The position numbers and the translations under genes were made by a program. A DNA stretch of 64,000 nucleotides from Brevundimonas fluminis (GTDB taxonomy: Bacteria; Pseudomonadota; Alphaproteobacteria; Caulobacterales; Caulobacteraceae): the NCBI RefSeq assembly GCF_003934285.1, contig NZ_RQWJ01000003.1, positions 186,001 through 250,000 on the forward strand, given 5' to 3'. Every line of letters starts with the position of its first letter. Within the stretch, counting starts at the first letter, position 1. Below are positions 18,325-26,917 of this stretch, piece by piece. The notes under the pieces are model-generated. The model searched no databases and was not told where the DNA came from. It was given only the letters and a program-made list of their open reading frames with translations.

Positions 18325-19236
18325 ATGAAACCCGCCCGCATCGCCGTGATCTGCGTCGCCGCCGTGGCCGCCATCGGCCTGGCTTTCGTCGTGCGCGCCA
18401 TGGGCTCCGGCGGAGAGCCGACCCAGACCGCCGCCGCCGCGTCGGCCCCGGCCGTTCCGATGGCCAAGGTGCTCGTCGCGGCCCGTGACCTTGAACCGGG
18501 CAAGCGCCTCGTCGCCGACGACCTCGAGTGGAAGGAAGTCCCCGCCGCAGAGGTGCTGCCCGAACATTTCACCGACGGCACGACGCCGATCCCGGCCCAG
18601 CCCGCCGCCGAGGTCAAGCCGGCCGAAGGCGGCGCCGTGGCGCGCGTCACCCGCGCCGCGGACGCCATCGCCACCGGCGGGGCCAAGTCCGACTGGCTGG
18701 GCGCCGTGGTCCGCGAGCCCATTCTGGCCGGCGAGCCGATGCTGGACCGCAAGGTCGTGCGCGCCGGCGACAGCGGCTATCTCGCCGCTTACCTGGAGCC
18801 CGGAATGCGGGCCATGGCCATCCGCGTGACGGTCGAAACCGCCGCCGGCGGCTTCATCCTGCCCGGCGATCGCGTCGACGTGCTGCTGACGCGTGAGATG
18901 AAGCTCTCGGACGTCGCCGGCGAGAACTCGGGTCGCAGCCGCTTCGCGACCAACACGGTCATGGCCAACGTCAAGGTTCTGGCCATCGACCAGACCACCA
19001 GCGTCGACGACGACGCCAAGGCCGTGGTCGGCGCGACGGCGACGCTGGAAGTTCGCCCCGCCGACGCCGAAGCGCTGGCGCTCGCCAAGTCCGAGGGCGA
19101 GCTGAGCCTGGTCCTTCGCTCCTACGCCGACACCGGCGGTCCGTCCGGCCGCGTCGGTCCTCCGCCGAACCAGAGCCGTACGGCGACGGTCCGCGTCTTC
19201 CGCGGCGGCGATCCCGAAGTGGTGGTGGTGCAATGA
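18325..19236 (+). CDS. cpaB: Flp pilus assembly protein CpaB/RcpC
   Basis: 303 residues. N-terminal membrane helix (IAVICVAAVAAIGLAFVV), then an SAF domain (VLVAARDLEPGKRLVADDLEWKEVP) and the RcpC/CpaB domain with GMRAMAIRVTVETAAGGFILPGDRVDVLLT. Periplasmic component thought to work with the CpaC secretin. ATG 18325 gives the helix directly; the longer in-frame start at 18262 does not. The stop overlaps cpaC by ATGA. Confidence 0.93.
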   Translation: MKPARIAVICVAAVAAIGLAFVVRAMGSGGEPTQTAAAASAPAVPMAKVLVAARDLEPGKRLVADDLEWKEVPAAEVLPEHFTDGTTPIPAQPAAEVKPAEGGAVARVTRAADAIATGGAKSDWLGAVVREPILAGEPMLDRKVVRAGDSGYLAAYLEPGMRAMAIRVTVETAAGGFILPGDRVDVLLTREMKLSDVAGENSGRSRFATNTVMANVKVLAIDQTTSVDDDAKAVVGATATLEVRPADAEALALAKSEGELSLVLRSYADTGGPSGRVGPPPNQSRTATVRVFRGGDPEVVVVQ

Positions 19237-20639
19237 GACGCCTGACCGTCCTCCTGACCGCCGCAGGCATGGCGCTTGCGCCCCTGACGCCGGCGACTGC
19301 GGTTCAGGCGCAGAGCCGCGCCGTGGTCGCGGCCGGTTCCTCGTCCCAACTGGTCAACCTGCCGCGCGGCAGCTCCATGGCCATCGACCTTCCGGCCGAT
19401 GCGCGCGACGTGATCGTTTCGAACCCTGCCGTCGCCGAAGCCGTCCTCCATTCGCCGCGCCGCATCACCATCATCGGCCTTGCGCCCGGCGAGACGGACG
19501 CCGTCTTCCTGGACGCCGCGGGCCGCTCGATCCTGACCCTGCGCGTGCGCGTCGACGCCGGCGTCTCGGCGCTCCAGGACACGCTGTCGCGCACCCTGCC
19601 GGGCGTGAACGTCCGCGCCGAGGCGGTGAACGACAGCATCCTGCTGACCGGCACGGTTTCGAGCCCCGGCGAGGCCGACCGCGTCACGCAGATCGCCCGC
19701 GCCTTCGTCAGCGCGCCGGAGAAGGTCATCAACATGATGACCATCGAAGGTTCCGATCAGGTCACCGTCCGTGCCCGCGTGATCGAGGTGCAGCGCACCG
19801 CGGTCAAGCAACTGGGCTTCGACGTCAACGCCATCCTGAACACGGTCGGCGACGGCCTGACCCTGTCCAACATCGCCACCTTCGCCGTCTCGGGCAGCCA
19901 GCTGGGCGGCGGTCAGCTGACGTACAACGACGCCAACAACGACGGCGAGGGCATCACCGGCACCATCAAGGCCTTCGAGCGCACGGGCCTGGTCCGCATC
20001 CTGGCCGAGCCCAACGCCACCTCGGTGTCGGGCGAGAACGCCGAGTTCCTGGCCGGCGGCGAGTTCCCGGTTCCCGTCGGCCGCGACGACCGCGGCAACA
20101 TCCTGATCGAGTTCAAGCCCTACGGCGTGCGTCTGGCCTTCCGGCCGATCGTGCTCTCGGGCGGCCGCATCTCGCTGCAGCTGTCGACCGAGGTGTCGGA
20201 GCTGACCACCAACGGCGCCTTCACCCTCGGCGGCACCGGCCCCAACGCCCTGGTCATCCCGGCCCTCGCCGTGCGCCGCACCTCGAACACCGTGGAGCTG
20301 CCGTCCGGCGGCTCGCTGATGATCGCCGGCCTGCTGCGCGAGGACACTCGCCAGAACATCGACCAGCTCCCGGGGATCGGCTCCCTGCCGGTCCTGGGCG
20401 GCCTCTTCCGGTCCCGGGACTACCTCTCGGGCGAGACCGAGCTGGTCATCATCATCGAGGCCTACATCGTCTCCCCGACGTCTCCGAACGCTCTGCAGAC
20501 CCCGGCCGACGGCCTCGTCGTGTCCGGCGATCTGCAGACCATGCTCTTCGGCCGGCTGACCGAGCGGTACGGGGTGCCGGCGCCCCAGGCCGGGGCCTCG
20601 GCCGGCTGGCAGGGGCCCGTGGGCTACGTGATCGAGTGA
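19233..20639 (+). CDS. cpaC: Flp pilus outer-membrane secretin CpaC/RcpA
   Basis: 468 residues. Signal peptide ending in TAVQAQ (about residue 27), pilus N-domain (SSMAIDLPADARDVIVSNPAV), a BON-like segment (VNDSILLTGTVSSPGEADRV), then the type II/III secretin domain (KAFERTGLVRILAEPNATSVSGENAEFLAGGEFPVPV, LPGIGSLPVLGGLFRSRDYLSGETELVIIIEAYIV). It forms the outer-membrane pore for the pilus fibre. Stop overlaps a GTG that could start cpaD. Confidence 0.96.
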   Translation: MRRLTVLLTAAGMALAPLTPATAVQAQSRAVVAAGSSSQLVNLPRGSSMAIDLPADARDVIVSNPAVAEAVLHSPRRITIIGLAPGETDAVFLDAAGRSILTLRVRVDAGVSALQDTLSRTLPGVNVRAEAVNDSILLTGTVSSPGEADRVTQIARAFVSAPEKVINMMTIEGSDQVTVRARVIEVQRTAVKQLGFDVNAILNTVGDGLTLSNIATFAVSGSQLGGGQLTYNDANNDGEGITGTIKAFERTGLVRILAEPNATSVSGENAEFLAGGEFPVPVGRDDRGNILIEFKPYGVRLAFRPIVLSGGRISLQLSTEVSELTTNGAFTLGGTGPNALVIPALAVRRTSNTVELPSGGSLMIAGLLREDTRQNIDQLPGIGSLPVLGGLFRSRDYLSGETELVIIIEAYIVSPTSPNALQTPADGLVVSGDLQTMLFGRLTERYGVPAPQAGASAGWQGPVGYVIE

Positions 20640-20647
20640 GACGGACC

Positions 20648-21316
20648 ATGCGCAATCTCCTGATGGCCTCCGCCGCCGCCCTCGTCGTCGGGGGCTGCGC
20701 CCAGACCGGCGGCATGTTCCAGGGCGAAACGCCCCCGCTGACGTCGCTGTCGCGCTATGCGCTGCGGGTCGAACCCGGGCTGGACCGGATCGCGTTGGCC
20801 GTTCACGAGACCGGCCTCTCGGATGCGCAGACGGACGCCCTCGCCGCTCTCGGCAACCGCTGGAAGCGAGGCGGCGCCGGCCGGCTGTTCGTCCAGGCGC
20901 CGTCCGGCGACGACCAGGTCTCCGCGGCCATGGCCTGGGCCGTCCACGACGCCCTGGTCCGCTTCGGCATCCCCGCTTCGGCGCTGACGGTCGAGGCCTA
21001 CGGCGCGCCCGACCGCCGCGCCCCGGTCCTGGTCGGGTTCGAGACGGTGCAGGCCGTGATCCCCAACTGCGCGGCCGAGCGCGGCACGCTGAACGGCCGC
21101 CTGTCGAACGGACCCTCGCCGGGCCTCGGCTGCTCGGTCAACGCCAATCTGGCGGCCCAGATCGACGATCCCCGCGACATCGCGCGCCCGCGCGGCATGA
21201 CGCCGTCGGACTCCGGCCGAGCGGCCGTGGTCTTCTCCGCCTACAGGACCGGCGAGACGACCTCGGCGACGCAGGAGGAACTGGTGGCGGGCCGCATCTC
21301 CCGGGCGGTGGAATAG
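20648..21316 (+). CDS. cpaD: Pilus assembly lipoprotein CpaD
   Basis: 222 residues from the ATG at 20648. Signal peptide with lipobox VVGGC (Cys residue 17), then the CpaD domain with SRYALRVEPGLDRIALAVHETGLSD, VQAVIPNCAAER and GLGCSVNANLAAQIDDPRDIARPRGM, the last being the most conserved part of the family. Outer-membrane partner of the secretin. A GTG at 20636 overlapping the cpaC stop would add four residues and cannot be excluded. cpaE follows after 6 nt. Confidence 0.92.
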   Translation: MRNLLMASAAALVVGGCAQTGGMFQGETPPLTSLSRYALRVEPGLDRIALAVHETGLSDAQTDALAALGNRWKRGGAGRLFVQAPSGDDQVSAAMAWAVHDALVRFGIPASALTVEAYGAPDRRAPVLVGFETVQAVIPNCAAERGTLNGRLSNGPSPGLGCSVNANLAAQIDDPRDIARPRGMTPSDSGRAAVVFSAYRTGETTSATQEELVAGRISRAVE

Positions 21317-21322
21317 GTCGGC

Positions 21323-22813
21323 ATGAACAACGCCTTCGCTCATGATCGCGACGCGTTCGAGGACGACGCCTTCGACCTCGACATGGACTATGTCCGCGAG
21401 GAGCCGGGCGCGTTGCAGCCGTTCCAGGACGGCCCGGCCGCCGCCCCGGCGCCGCGCGAGCCGCTGCAGTTCACGCCCCCGGCGACCGGCGCCCAGGTCC
21501 CCGCCCACGCCCTGCCGGCCGCCGGCGAACCGTTCAACCCGGTCGGCGAGATGATCGCCCACGCCGGCTCGGCGCTCGCGCCCGTCGCCGCCGACGTCTC
21601 GGTGCCGCGGATCGGCATCCACGTCTTCGCCGAGCGGCAGGACACGCTGGCCGCCGCCGAGCGCGCCGGGCAGGACCGCCGTCTGTCGCGCGCCACCACC
21701 CAGGTCCGCGTCGGCGGCGTCGCCGCCGCGGTCGAGACCTACCGCCACGAACCCACGCCGCCGCTGATCGTGGTCGAATCCACGGCCGACCCCGCGACCC
21801 TGCTCGGCGAGATCGACCAACTGGCCGAGGTCTGCGACGCCGGCACCAAGGTGGTGGTGATCGCCTCGGTCAACGACATCCTGCTGTATCGCGAGCTGAT
21901 GCGCCGCGGCGTGAGCGAATATCTGGTCGCCCCGGTCCAGCCGCTGCAGTTGATCGCCGCCATCGGCGGACTGTTCGCCGATCCGGCCCAGCCCTTCGTC
22001 GGCCGCACCATCGCCTTCGTCGGCGCCCGTGGCGGCTGCGGCGCCTCGGCCATCGCCCACAACACCGCCTATGCGATGTCGGAGAAGATCGGCGCGAACA
22101 CGGTCATCGTCGACTACGACCTGCCCTTCGGCACGGCCGGACTGGATTTCAACCAGGACCCGCTGAACGGCGTCGCCGACGCCCTGGGTCAGCCCGACCG
22201 GCTGGACCCGACCCTGCTGGACCGCATGATGGTCCGCTGCACCGACAAGCTCTCCCTGTTCGCCGCGCCCGCCACCCTGGACGCCGACTGGGACGTCAGC
22301 CCCGAGGCCTTCGAGGAGGTCACCACCCAGATCCGCGGCACCGCCCCCTTCGTGGTGCTGGACCTGCCTCACCTGTGGTCCGGATGGATGCGCCGTACCC
22401 TGATCTCGGCCGACGAGGTCGTGGTCGTGGCCACGCCGGATCTGGCCAGCCTGCGCAACGCCAAGAACATGATCGACCTGATCCGGCAGGGTCGGCCCAA
22501 CGACGCCCCGCCGCGGCTGGTCCTCAATCAGGTCGGCGTGCCGGGTCGTCCGGAGATTCCCGCCAAGGAGTTCGGCGCGGCGCTGGGCGTCCACCCCAGC
22601 CTGATCATCCCGTTCGAGCCGAAGGTGTTCGGGGCGGCGGCCAACAACGGCCAGATGATCCTGGACCTGGGCGGCAAGTCGAAGGCGGCGGAGAGCTTCC
22701 AGACCCTGGCCCAGATCGTCTCCCGCCGCGAGCTGCCGCAGCTCACGGGGCCCAAGGCCGCCAGGCCGGCGGCCAGGTCGATCTTCGGATCCCTGTTCAA
22801 GAAGAAGACCTGA
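21323..22813 (+). CDS. cpaE: Pilus localisation ATPase CpaE/TadZ
   Basis: 496 residues. Long acidic then Pro-rich N-terminal region (residues 1-90), a receiver-like domain without clear phosphorylation site (PPLIVVESTADPATLLGEID, LVAPVQPLQLIAAIGGLF), and a ParA/MinD-type ATPase domain with deviant Walker A GARGGCGASAIAHN (about residue 234) and Walker B-like FVVLDLPHLWSG. In Caulobacter CpaE directs the pilus apparatus to the pole (established). Co-transcribed with cpaF, whose GTG starts 1 nt after its stop. Confidence 0.95.
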   Translation: MNNAFAHDRDAFEDDAFDLDMDYVREEPGALQPFQDGPAAAPAPREPLQFTPPATGAQVPAHALPAAGEPFNPVGEMIAHAGSALAPVAADVSVPRIGIHVFAERQDTLAAAERAGQDRRLSRATTQVRVGGVAAAVETYRHEPTPPLIVVESTADPATLLGEIDQLAEVCDAGTKVVVIASVNDILLYRELMRRGVSEYLVAPVQPLQLIAAIGGLFADPAQPFVGRTIAFVGARGGCGASAIAHNTAYAMSEKIGANTVIVDYDLPFGTAGLDFNQDPLNGVADALGQPDRLDPTLLDRMMVRCTDKLSLFAAPATLDADWDVSPEAFEEVTTQIRGTAPFVVLDLPHLWSGWMRRTLISADEVVVVATPDLASLRNAKNMIDLIRQGRPNDAPPRLVLNQVGVPGRPEIPAKEFGAALGVHPSLIIPFEPKVFGAAANNGQMILDLGGKSKAAESFQTLAQIVSRRELPQLTGPKAARPAARSIFGSLFKKKT

Positions 22814-22814
22814 G

Positions 22815-24461
22815 GTGTTCGGCAAGCGCACAGGACAGCCCGGCGCGGCGGCCCCGCCGCCGATGCGTCCCGTCGCGCCGCCGCTAGCCCCGGAGGCCTT
22901 CGCGCCCTCTCCCGACGTCCAGCCCGTCCAGGGCGTCCAGACCCAGGCCTTCGCCTTCGGCGGCGAGGCGGACGTCATGGAGCGGTCCGCCGCGCCCCAG
23001 CCGGCTCCCGAGGCGGCCCCCGGCGCCGCGTCCCGCGCCGCCCCCATGGCGGATCGCCTCGACGCGCTGGCCTCGCGGCCCAAGCCGCAGCCGCAGGCCC
23101 CCAAGGCCGACGGACCCGGCCCGCGCGCCACGGCCGGCTTCGAACAGCTGAAGAAGGCCCAGCAGGTCGCCGAGATCGTCCGCGAGCAGAGCGACTACTA
23201 CCACGCCACGAAGACCACGATCTTCAACGCGTTGATGAACACCATCGACCTGGCCCAACTGGCCCAGCTGGACACCAAGGCCGCGTCGGAGGAGATCCGC
23301 GACATCGTCGCGGAACTGGTGGCGATCAAGAACGTCTCCATGTCGGTGGCCGAGCAGGAGCACCTGGTCCAGGACATCGTCAACGACGTGCTGGGCTACG
23401 GCCCGCTGGAGCCCCTGCTGGCGCGGGACGACATCGCCGACATCATGGTCAACGGCGCCGGGCGGGTGTTCATCGAGGTCGGCGGCAAGGTCCAGCTGAC
23501 CAACGTGCGGTTCCGCGACAACGCCCAGCTGATGAACATCTGCCAGCGGATCGTGTCGCAGGTCGGCCGCCGCGTGGACGAGAGCTCTCCGATCTGCGAC
23601 GCCCGTCTGCCCGACGGGTCGCGCGTCAACGTCATCGCGCCGCCGTTGGCCATCGACGGCGCCACGCTGACGATCCGGAAGTTCAAGAAAGACAAGCTGA
23701 CGATGAAAAATCTGGTGGAGTACAACTCCATCAGCCCCGAAGGCGCGCGCGTGCTGGGCGTCATCGGCGCGTCGCGCTGCAACCTGGTCATCTCGGGCGG
23801 CACCGGTTCCGGCAAGACCACGCTGCTGAACACGCTGACGGCCTTCATCGACCCTACCGAGCGCGTCATCACCTGCGAGGACGCGGCGGAACTGCAGCTG
23901 CAGCAGCCCCACGTGGTCCGTCTGGAGACCCGACCGCCCAACCTGGAGGGCCAGGGCCAGATCACCATGCGGGATCTGGTCAAGAACTGCCTGCGGATGC
24001 GTCCCGAACGGATCATCGTCGGCGAGGTGCGCGGACCCGAGGCGTTCGACCTCCTGCAGGCGATGAACACCGGCCACGACGGCTCCATGGGCACGCTGCA
24101 CGCCAACAGCCCGCGCGAGGCCATCAGCCGCATGGAGTCCATGATCACCATGGGCGGCTACGGTCTGCCGTCCAAGACGATCCGCGAAATGATCGTCGGC
24201 TCGGTCGACGTCATCATCCAGGCCGCGCGCCTGCGCGACGGCTCGCGCCGCATCACCCACATCACCGAGGTGGTGGGTCTGGAAGGCGACGTGATCGTCA
24301 CCCAGGACCTGTTCGTCTACGAGATCACCGGCGAAGACGAGAACGGCCGCATCATCGGCCGCCATCGCTCCACCGGCATCGCCCGCCCGCGCTTCTGGGA
24401 CCGCGCGCGCTACTACGGCCTCGAGCGCGAACTGGCCGAAGCCCTGGACGCGGCGGAGTAG
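22815..24461 (+). CDS. cpaF: Pilus assembly ATPase CpaF/TadA
   Basis: 548 residues. Variable Pro/Ala-rich N-terminus (about 100 residues), N-terminal domain with NDVLGYGPLEPLLARDDIADIMVNG, then the secretion ATPase core: Walker A GGTGSGKTTLLN (about residue 332), Asp box ITCEDAAELQLQQ, Walker B RIIVGEVRGPEAFD and His box GHDGSMGTLHANSP. Hexameric motor for Flp pilus extension and probably retraction. GTG start 1 nt after the cpaE stop; no better ATG lies upstream. Confidence 0.97.
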   Translation: MFGKRTGQPGAAAPPPMRPVAPPLAPEAFAPSPDVQPVQGVQTQAFAFGGEADVMERSAAPQPAPEAAPGAASRAAPMADRLDALASRPKPQPQAPKADGPGPRATAGFEQLKKAQQVAEIVREQSDYYHATKTTIFNALMNTIDLAQLAQLDTKAASEEIRDIVAELVAIKNVSMSVAEQEHLVQDIVNDVLGYGPLEPLLARDDIADIMVNGAGRVFIEVGGKVQLTNVRFRDNAQLMNICQRIVSQVGRRVDESSPICDARLPDGSRVNVIAPPLAIDGATLTIRKFKKDKLTMKNLVEYNSISPEGARVLGVIGASRCNLVISGGTGSGKTTLLNTLTAFIDPTERVITCEDAAELQLQQPHVVRLETRPPNLEGQGQITMRDLVKNCLRMRPERIIVGEVRGPEAFDLLQAMNTGHDGSMGTLHANSPREAISRMESMITMGGYGLPSKTIREMIVGSVDVIIQAARLRDGSRRITHITEVVGLEGDVIVTQDLFVYEITGEDENGRIIGRHRSTGIARPRFWDRARYYGLERELAEALDAAE

Positions 24462-24465
24462 GCCC

Positions 24466-25449
24466 ATGCTTGAGATCCTGGCCGGCGTCCTCGGCTTCAT
24501 CGTCATCGGCTCTCTGGGCTGGGTCTTCGTCGGCGGCGACGATTCCAGCGCACAGGCCCTGAAGCGCGCCCAGACCTTCGGGGGCCCGAAGACGGACCAG
24601 AACGCAAAGGCGAAGAAGGCCGCCGCGGCCGCCAACACGCCCGAGGCGCGGCGAAAGCAGATCCTGCTCCAGTTGCAGGAGGCCGACCGCGCCGAACGCA
24701 AGGCGCGCATGACCATGGCCGCGAAGCTGAAGCAGGCGGGTCTCGGCGTCACCGTGCGGACCTTCGTCGTCATCAGCGTCGTGATCGGTCTGATCGCGGG
24801 CCTGCTGCCGCTCCTGTTCGGCGCCAACGTCCTGCTGTGCCTGGGCCTCGCCGTGGTGTTCGGCCTGGGACTGCCGCGCTGGTTCGTCGGCATGCTGGGC
24901 AAGCGGCGCATGAAGAAGTTCGGCAGCCTGTTCCCCGACGCGGTCGACGTTATCGTGCGCGGCATCAAGTCGGGCCTGCCCGTGCACGACTGCTTCAAGA
25001 TCATCGCCCGCGAAAGCCCGGCGCCGCTCGGGCCGGAGTTCCAGCGGCTGGTCGACGGTCTCGGCGTGGGACTGACCCTGCCGCAGGCGCTGGACAAGAT
25101 GTACGAGCGCATGCCGACGCCGGAACTGAAATTCTTCGCCATCGTCATGGCCATCCAGCAGAAGACCGGCGGCAACCTGGCCGAGGCGCTGTCCAACCTC
25201 ACCACCGTGCTGCGCGCGCGCAAGATGATGGGCGAGAAGATCAAGGCGCTGTCGTCCGAAGCCACCGCCTCGGCGGGCATCATCGGCTCCCTGCCTCCGG
25301 CGGTCATGATTCTCGTGACCCTGACGACGCCGGCCTACATGATGCTGATGTTCACCGATCCGCGCGGCCAGTTCATGCTGCTGGTCGCCATCTTCATGAT
25401 GAGCCTCGGGGTGTTCGTCATGAAGAAGATGATCGCGTTCAAGTTCTAG
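24466..25449 (+). CDS. tadB: Pilus platform protein TadB/CpaG
   Basis: 327 residues. An N-terminal membrane helix (LAGVLGFIVIGSLGWVFVGG), a charged cytoplasmic linker, two helices around residues 95-145, then the T2SF domain (FPDAVDVIVRGIKSGLPVHDCFKII, KTGGNLAEALSNLTTVLRARK) and two C-terminal helices. Inner-membrane platform that works with TadC and the CpaF motor. Starts 4 nt after cpaF and is followed 9 nt later by tadC. Confidence 0.95.
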   Translation: MLEILAGVLGFIVIGSLGWVFVGGDDSSAQALKRAQTFGGPKTDQNAKAKKAAAAANTPEARRKQILLQLQEADRAERKARMTMAAKLKQAGLGVTVRTFVVISVVIGLIAGLLPLLFGANVLLCLGLAVVFGLGLPRWFVGMLGKRRMKKFGSLFPDAVDVIVRGIKSGLPVHDCFKIIARESPAPLGPEFQRLVDGLGVGLTLPQALDKMYERMPTPELKFFAIVMAIQQKTGGNLAEALSNLTTVLRARKMMGEKIKALSSEATASAGIIGSLPPAVMILVTLTTPAYMMLMFTDPRGQFMLLVAIFMMSLGVFVMKKMIAFKF

Positions 25450-25458
25450 GGGCGCGGC

Positions 25459-26442
25459 ATGTCGGACCTGATGGGCTTCCTCACGGACACGCAGAACCTG
25501 CTCAGCCTCGCGGTCGGCGTGCTGGCCTTCGCCGCCATCTGGGGGCTGATCACGGGCCTGAGCGGCGGCAAGGGGCTGGACAAACGGATGAAGGCCGTGG
25601 CCGAGCGCCGCGACGAGCTGAAGCGGCGGTCGCGTCAGGCCATCGCCCAGCAGGCCCAGGGCGGCGGCGGTCTGCGCCACACCGACGACGGGTTCAAGAA
25701 GCGGGTCGTCGACCGGCTGAACCTGACCAAGCTTCTGGAGGATCCCAAGGTCGCCGAGAAGATGGCCCAGGCCGGCTATCGCGGACCCAGGCCGCTCACG
25801 ACCTTCTACTTCTTCCGTTTCTCGATGCCCTTCGTCTTCATGGCGGTGGCGACGTTCTACCTGTTCATCTTCAACGACTTCGGCCTGCCGCTGATGACGC
25901 GGGTGCTGGCGGTGGCCGTGGCGACCGTGCTGGGCTTCTACGCGCCGAACCTGTTTCTGGAGAACCGCATATCCAAGCGCCGCACCTCGATCATGCAGGC
26001 GTTTCCGGACGCGCTGGACCTGCTGCTGATCTGCGTCGAGGCCGGCATGTCGATCGAAGCGGCGATCCAGAAGGTCAGCCAGGAGATCGGCGGCTCATCG
26101 ATCGACCTAGCCGAGGAACTGACCCTGCTGTCGGCCGAGCTGTCCTATCTGCCGGACCGCCGCATGGCCTATGAAGGTCTGGCCAGGCGCACCAACCATC
26201 CGGGCGTGCGCTCGGTCGCCACCGCCATGACCCAGGCCGAGACCTACGGCACGCCTCTGGGAACCGCCCTGCGCACCATGGCCAAGGAGAACCGGGAGAT
26301 GCGTCTGTCGGCGGCGGAGAAGAAGGCGGCGGCCCTGCCGGCCAAGCTGACCGTCCCGATGATCATCTTCTTCCTGCCGGTGCTGTTCATCGTCATCCTG
26401 ACCCCGGCGATCATCAACATCCAGGACACGATGGCGAAGTAG
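25459..26442 (+). CDS. tadC: Pilus platform protein TadC/CpaH
   Basis: 327 residues with the same plan as TadB: N-terminal helix, charged linker, two middle helices (MPFVFMAVATFYLFIFNDF and the following segment), T2SF domain (FPDALDLLLICVEAGMSIEAAIQKVSQEIG, SVATAMTQAETYGTPLGTALR) and a last helix (VPMIIFFLPVLFIVILTPAII). Last gene of the plus-strand pilus unit. No tadD or tadG-type gene follows; the next gene converges with a 4-nt gap. Confidence 0.95.
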   Translation: MSDLMGFLTDTQNLLSLAVGVLAFAAIWGLITGLSGGKGLDKRMKAVAERRDELKRRSRQAIAQQAQGGGGLRHTDDGFKKRVVDRLNLTKLLEDPKVAEKMAQAGYRGPRPLTTFYFFRFSMPFVFMAVATFYLFIFNDFGLPLMTRVLAVAVATVLGFYAPNLFLENRISKRRTSIMQAFPDALDLLLICVEAGMSIEAAIQKVSQEIGGSSIDLAEELTLLSAELSYLPDRRMAYEGLARRTNHPGVRSVATAMTQAETYGTPLGTALRTMAKENREMRLSAAEKKAAALPAKLTVPMIIFFLPVLFIVILTPAIINIQDTMAK

Positions 26443-26446
26443 GGCT

Positions 26447-26878
26447 TCAGCCCTCGGCGTGGGCCTTGATCGCCTCGCCGATCCGCTCGGCCGCCGTCCT
26501 CAGCTTCGGCCGGTGCCGGTCGAAGAACCACTCGCCGCGCAGACCCTTGAAGATCCAGCCGTTCGAGACGATGCAGGATCCCGGCTCCAGCTCCTCGATC
26601 TCGTAGTAGCGGATCGAGCGGAACCACAGGCCGCGGCTTTCGGCCCAGACGAGCTGGGCGCGCGGCTGCCATTCCACGACCCTGGCCACGGCACGGCGCT
26701 CGCCCACGCCCTCGACGGTTTCGGTGAGGGCCAGGTTTCCGCCGAAGGCGATCGTCCCCTCGACGGTGGTCTCCACAGGGTTCCAGCGGTCCCACGACGG
26801 CAGGTCGGCGATCAGGTTCCAGATGTCGTCGGACGGGGCGCGCACCCCGACGCGCTTCTCGATGCGGGCGGTTTCCAT
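26447..26878 (-). CDS. SRPBCC family protein
   Basis: 143 residues, a single START-like helix-grip domain: VRAPSDDIWNLIADLPSWDRWNP at the N-terminus, WQPRAQLVWAESRGLWFRSIRYYEIEEL, and a final long helix (TAAERIGEAIKAHAEG). Such proteins bind hydrophobic ligands; the ligand here is unknown. Located 39 nt downstream of the MFS gene in the same direction, so possibly co-transcribed. No signal peptide, so cytoplasmic. Confidence 0.85.
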   Translation of the reverse strand: METARIEKRVGVRAPSDDIWNLIADLPSWDRWNPVETTVEGTIAFGGNLALTETVEGVGERRAVARVVEWQPRAQLVWAESRGLWFRSIRYYEIEELEPGSCIVSNGWIFKGLRGEWFFDRHRPKLRTAAERIGEAIKAHAEG

Positions 26879-26917
26879 GGCGTCCTTCCAGCACGGCTGG
26901 ATGGCGGAGAAAAGGCC

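Noticed and set aside
20624..23131. 835-codon minus-strand frame across cpaD/cpaE
   Set aside because: Overlaps two well-supported pilus genes on the other strand; low-complexity product, no start signal.
22884..25307. 807-codon minus-strand frame over cpaF/tadB
   Set aside because: Mirrors real genes; Asp/His/Val-Gly-rich without domain signatures.
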